Source: Lates calcarifer | Lineage: Eukaryota > Chordata > Actinopteri > Centropomidae | NCBI RefSeq assembly: GCF_001640805.2 | Contig: NC_066833.1 | Coordinates: forward strand, 17,790,553 to 17,854,552 | DNA: 64,000 nucleotides | Direction of reading: 5' to 3' | Shown: piece after piece, positions 60,600-64,000 of the stretch | How the letters are laid out: every line of letters begins with the position of its first letter | Numbering within the stretch: the stretch's first letter is position 1 | Position numbers and translations under genes: made by a program | Notes under the pieces: model-generated | Told to the model about the DNA's origin: nothing | Databases searched by the model: none | Seen by the model: only the letters and a program-made list of their open reading frames with translations

Positions 60600-62635
60600 C
60601 CATGAACATCCACTTCATTCCTCGAGCTCAGTGGGAAATGCATTTTTGTTATAGGCTTCTTTTGTTTGAACAGAGATCGCCAGCCACACACATAGTGGAA
60701 GTGAAGTCGCAAGTGACCTGAAAGCCCAATTATAAAGTCTGCAATCTGCATTGTTCTTGGAGCGAAAAAGAATCAATGTGCTGAAGGCATATCCCCATCA
60801 GAAGACCTAATGATGTCTTTCTGGACCACAGCCTTGCACACTGCATAGTAATCTTCTGCTAATTAGGTTTATAATGCCTAGGCAGGCCTCCGCATCAGCA
60901 CAATTCCAGGGAGGACAGTGAAGTTATTTATTTATCTCACTGTGGCTCATTGTTATGGTGCTTATAATTAAAGCAAAATTATTTAGATAGGAAAAGGGTT
61001 TATTGGAATTAGTGCATTACAAGTGTGTACACTTCAACAGTGTTTTCAATCATGAGGTCACATTAATTCAAATAGTTTGTTGTGCTAGTAAGGGAAATGA
61101 AAAGAAAGACATCCTCTTGCTGTAGTTAATCTCTTCAACTCTGCTTAAATCTTAAGAAATGTGAAGTACCATCAATATAAGCAGCTGGAGTGATTTACAC
61201 ATGGCTCATCCTGCTTACGTTGAAGGATCAATAATATTCGCCATATTCTATGTGTAAATCCCTTGGGGTCTATTCACTCTTGTGGCCATATTAAAATAGT
61301 TCAGTGATTCAAATACATTGTTGTTGTAAATGGAAATATAGTGAATAATACACACTATGAATGTTTATAAAGATTGTTGCTGTCATCATTTTTTTCTATT
61401 CATTATTTTGTCTTAAAAGCAGCAAATAATGTAATGACTAATCAAAGTAAGTTAACAGAGCTAAAAGCAACATGAGGATTATTATTTTATCTGAATAACT
61501 CATAACAGATATGATATGAAGGGTAATAAAATATGAGAAAAGTAAGAAACTTTATGTTTTGCAATTTAAAATCAGCTCTTGTTTTGTGTTTGAACTGGAT
61601 AAATTACTGGAACAAATTAATGATTATGATAGTAGATAAGGTAGCTTAATGGACTAATTGTTTCATTGCTAAAAATGGAATTAGTGATCTTACTTCTCCT
61701 TTACACATGGGATTACTTCAGCTCGATAGTAAAGATGCTGAAAAACAAACCTACCTGTACACTCCAAATAAAAAGTGCTGTTTAGCACCTTTAAGGGGTT
61801 GTTGAGTTTGTCCCAGGAGAACTTGAATACTGCAGGTGCAACATAGAGCTTTTTTCAGAGTCAGTGCATGGGTTTACCTTCCACTAGATGCATACCATAG
61901 AGATTAATTTACATTGTCAATACTAATGTAGCTATAAACACCCAGATTTTTATTGTGACTATACATTTTCCAATTTTAACTGTTAGCTGACGACTCAAAG
62001 GTTTAAGGTTTCTTCACCTCAACTCACTTGGATTGGATTATTGAGTGATTTAGAAAGAATGACTTGGGCAGTAATATTTCATTGTGATTAAAAACAGTGT
62101 TGATTATTGACTCACATTTTTAATTACCTACATTTCCTTGAAGAGAAAACTTTTTTCATTATAATAAACATATTTCAACATAATTTCACTGATTTACATT
62201 ACATACATAGTAACAAGCATGAACATATAGCCCTCATAGTTCTATCATATTTTAGTCCAAAAGTATGTGGATTAAATACATAAATAACCGTAACTGATCT
62301 TTACTTAAGAATGTATATTGTTTTTTTTTTTTTTTAAACAAGCTTTAGACTGGCACAGAAGTAATGGTTCAGTGCCCTGGCATTGTTTTGCTTGGCAGTC
62401 CCGATTAATACCACATTTGTGCTCTCAGCTGCATGTATTTAATAGTATTTCTAATTTTAATCCACTGGTGTAAGAGATTGAAGCTATTCACCATTTTAGC
62501 CTTGCCTGTAAGGTGTCACATCAGAAAATGTATATCTGAAATTATATAAACTGCTCAAGGGTTAAAAGCTTCTGTGCCATGTGAATGTCAAATGTGTTAA
62601 AACCAGGTTCAGTGACTAGTGAAAGGTCTCTGCTG

Positions 62636-62669
<34 letters not shown>

Positions 62670-64000
62670 TATAGCCAATCCCTGCTTAACTTCTTCAATG
62701 GTATAGTCCCTCACTATTGTAAACAACAGGGTAATGCTACCTCCAAAATTGAAAACACTGGATAAAAACCTGCAGGATCTTCTAATATTTTTTGGAGACG
62801 TTTTGTTCCAGAAAAATGATTTTAGACCAGGCTAAGGAACTCCAGTCATGTTTATGAACATTAAGTATTTCTATATGTTAATATATCTGTAATTTATATG
62901 GTGCAGAGCTTTAACTTATATAATGAGAAACTCCTAAACAGTTCACATTAGTCTGGTTACCTGTGCATCACATAGTGATGTATGACATGATTTAATCACT
63001 TACAATGTTAGAATTATTGTACAAAAACAATTAGTTTATTTGCTTGTATAAATGATTTAATTGATGTAATTTTCTTTAAACTTACCCTACAAATCATAAA
63101 CTCACTTCACACGTGTTATTATAATTTTACAGTATAGTTGCATTAAGCAACACTAGGCACTAGAAAGACTCCAAAACACATTCACAGTAATCCACTAAAT
63201 TAGTATAAAGCTCTTTTGGCTAAAACAGTAGCAAGCAGCTGCCTAATTACATATCTATAGAACAGAGCAGGCGGGCATCTCATTGGAACACCCTGTCTTG
63301 CTACCTGTCAGATGTGATGTCCAGCATTGTCTGGTTTGGTCCACCAACTCCTGAGATAAATATCTGTGTCACTTCCCTTTGGTAGATTTTTAATTTTCTT
63401 CACCAAGCAAAGCAGTTTGCTAATGCAAACTGGTGACCTGGGCGTGTTTTGGTTTGTGTTAACCACAATTGCAAACTGCAAAACTGCTGCACCCAAGGTG
63501 TTGAGTCTCAGTGTGATCAGCAGTAATAAAAAAACACTTTCACCATGCTCGCAGTCATTTAGTCATTTAGTTTGACCAATGGAGATACATTTGTATATTT
63601 AATTGAAGAGTTAGTGTATTGTATGTTCCCCTTCTTGTTATAATTCAAAATATAGACTAGTGTTTTTATTAAACAAACTTTGAGCAATGTCTGAAAACTT
63701 AAAGGACTTACGGTTGGGTGTTCTGTTTTTTCATTTTATAAAAGATTTGACAGTCCATTTGCCAGTGATAGCAGGTCCCAGTCTGGTGTTTTGACTTTTG
63801 CTGATGGATCTACTCTTCTGTTTATATTTGGACTGCAGACTGTGCTTTTAATATAAATAATATGACTTGATACAGTTTAATTAACCACAATTTGTATTAT
63901 AATTGTCAGACTTGAACAGACAAGTCCCCAGAAACTCTGAATGTCGTGGAACTGTTTTGGCAGTGCAGGAATTGTATTAGGACAGTGATACAGGCAGAGG
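60600..64000. other. Desert end, mostly AT-rich
   Basis: 60640-60960 and 63190-63500 are moderately balanced and unique. The rest is AT-rich, with T runs at 62322-62335 and 62639-62666 (28 bases). Homeodomain words such as GCTAATTAGGTTTATAATG (about 60858) and GCCTAATTAC (about 63241) occur. No gene or RNA was recognised, and the next gene must lie beyond 64000. Confidence 0.45.

Noticed and set aside
61750..61840. Possible MITE with 'aaaaagtgctgtttagcacct'
   Set aside because: The word resembles a fish repeat with self-complementary ends, but no defined ends or second copy were found in the window.
1..64000. CRISPR arrays, operons, tRNA or rRNA genes
   Set aside because: None seen. The sequence is eukaryotic nuclear DNA, and the tandem repeats are micro- or minisatellites without spacers.

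Overview
The window is vertebrate nuclear DNA, almost certainly from a teleost fish and probably a percomorph. The evidence is one multi-exon vertebrate gene with GT-AG introns, many simple-sequence tracts, and several interspersed repeats of types that are common in teleost genomes. No prokaryotic, viral or organellar features were seen.

The only gene that can be reconstructed fully is Lunapark (lnpk) on the + strand. It has a probable non-coding first exon ending at 4483 and twelve coding exons from 5553 to 13082. The product is 406 residues: a possibly myristoylated N-terminus, a two-helix membrane hairpin between coiled coils, a proline-rich linker, a C4 zinc ribbon and an acidic tail. 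It is the endoplasmic-reticulum three-way-junction protein. Its N-terminus resembles what I remember of the fish 'a' paralogue (lnpa), but this could not be checked by alignment.

Upstream, 1-4.3 kb is gene-free. It holds a perfect 14-bp-stem hairpin, a decayed Tc1-like transposase relic, a 35-bp minisatellite with a self-complementary unit and a SINE-like relic. The putative lnpk promoter and first exon follow at about 4.3-4.5 kb.

Downstream, 13.9-64 kb is a gene desert. In jawed vertebrates Lunapark flanks evx2 and the HoxD cluster, its 3' end points into a desert, and in tetrapods that desert holds the digit and genital enhancers of HoxD. By that synteny this desert is probably the fish counterpart, with evx2/hoxda expected to the left of base 1. 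Many blocks of unique, non-repetitive, homeodomain-motif-rich sequence alternate with AT-rich filler and look like conserved non-coding elements. This is inferred from composition and position, not from alignment. Old repeats (a palindromic MITE family, a decayed LINE at 58.1-59.7 kb) and microsatellites are scattered through it. Three open frames with coding-like composition (38.4, 51.3 and 52.5 kb) are listed as unproven.

No new multi-gene system was found. The main points for a second look are the probable HoxD regulatory desert, an intron-8 candidate enhancer in lnpk, a nested symmetric element at 44.8 kb, the hairpin at 0.4 kb and the unexplained open frames.
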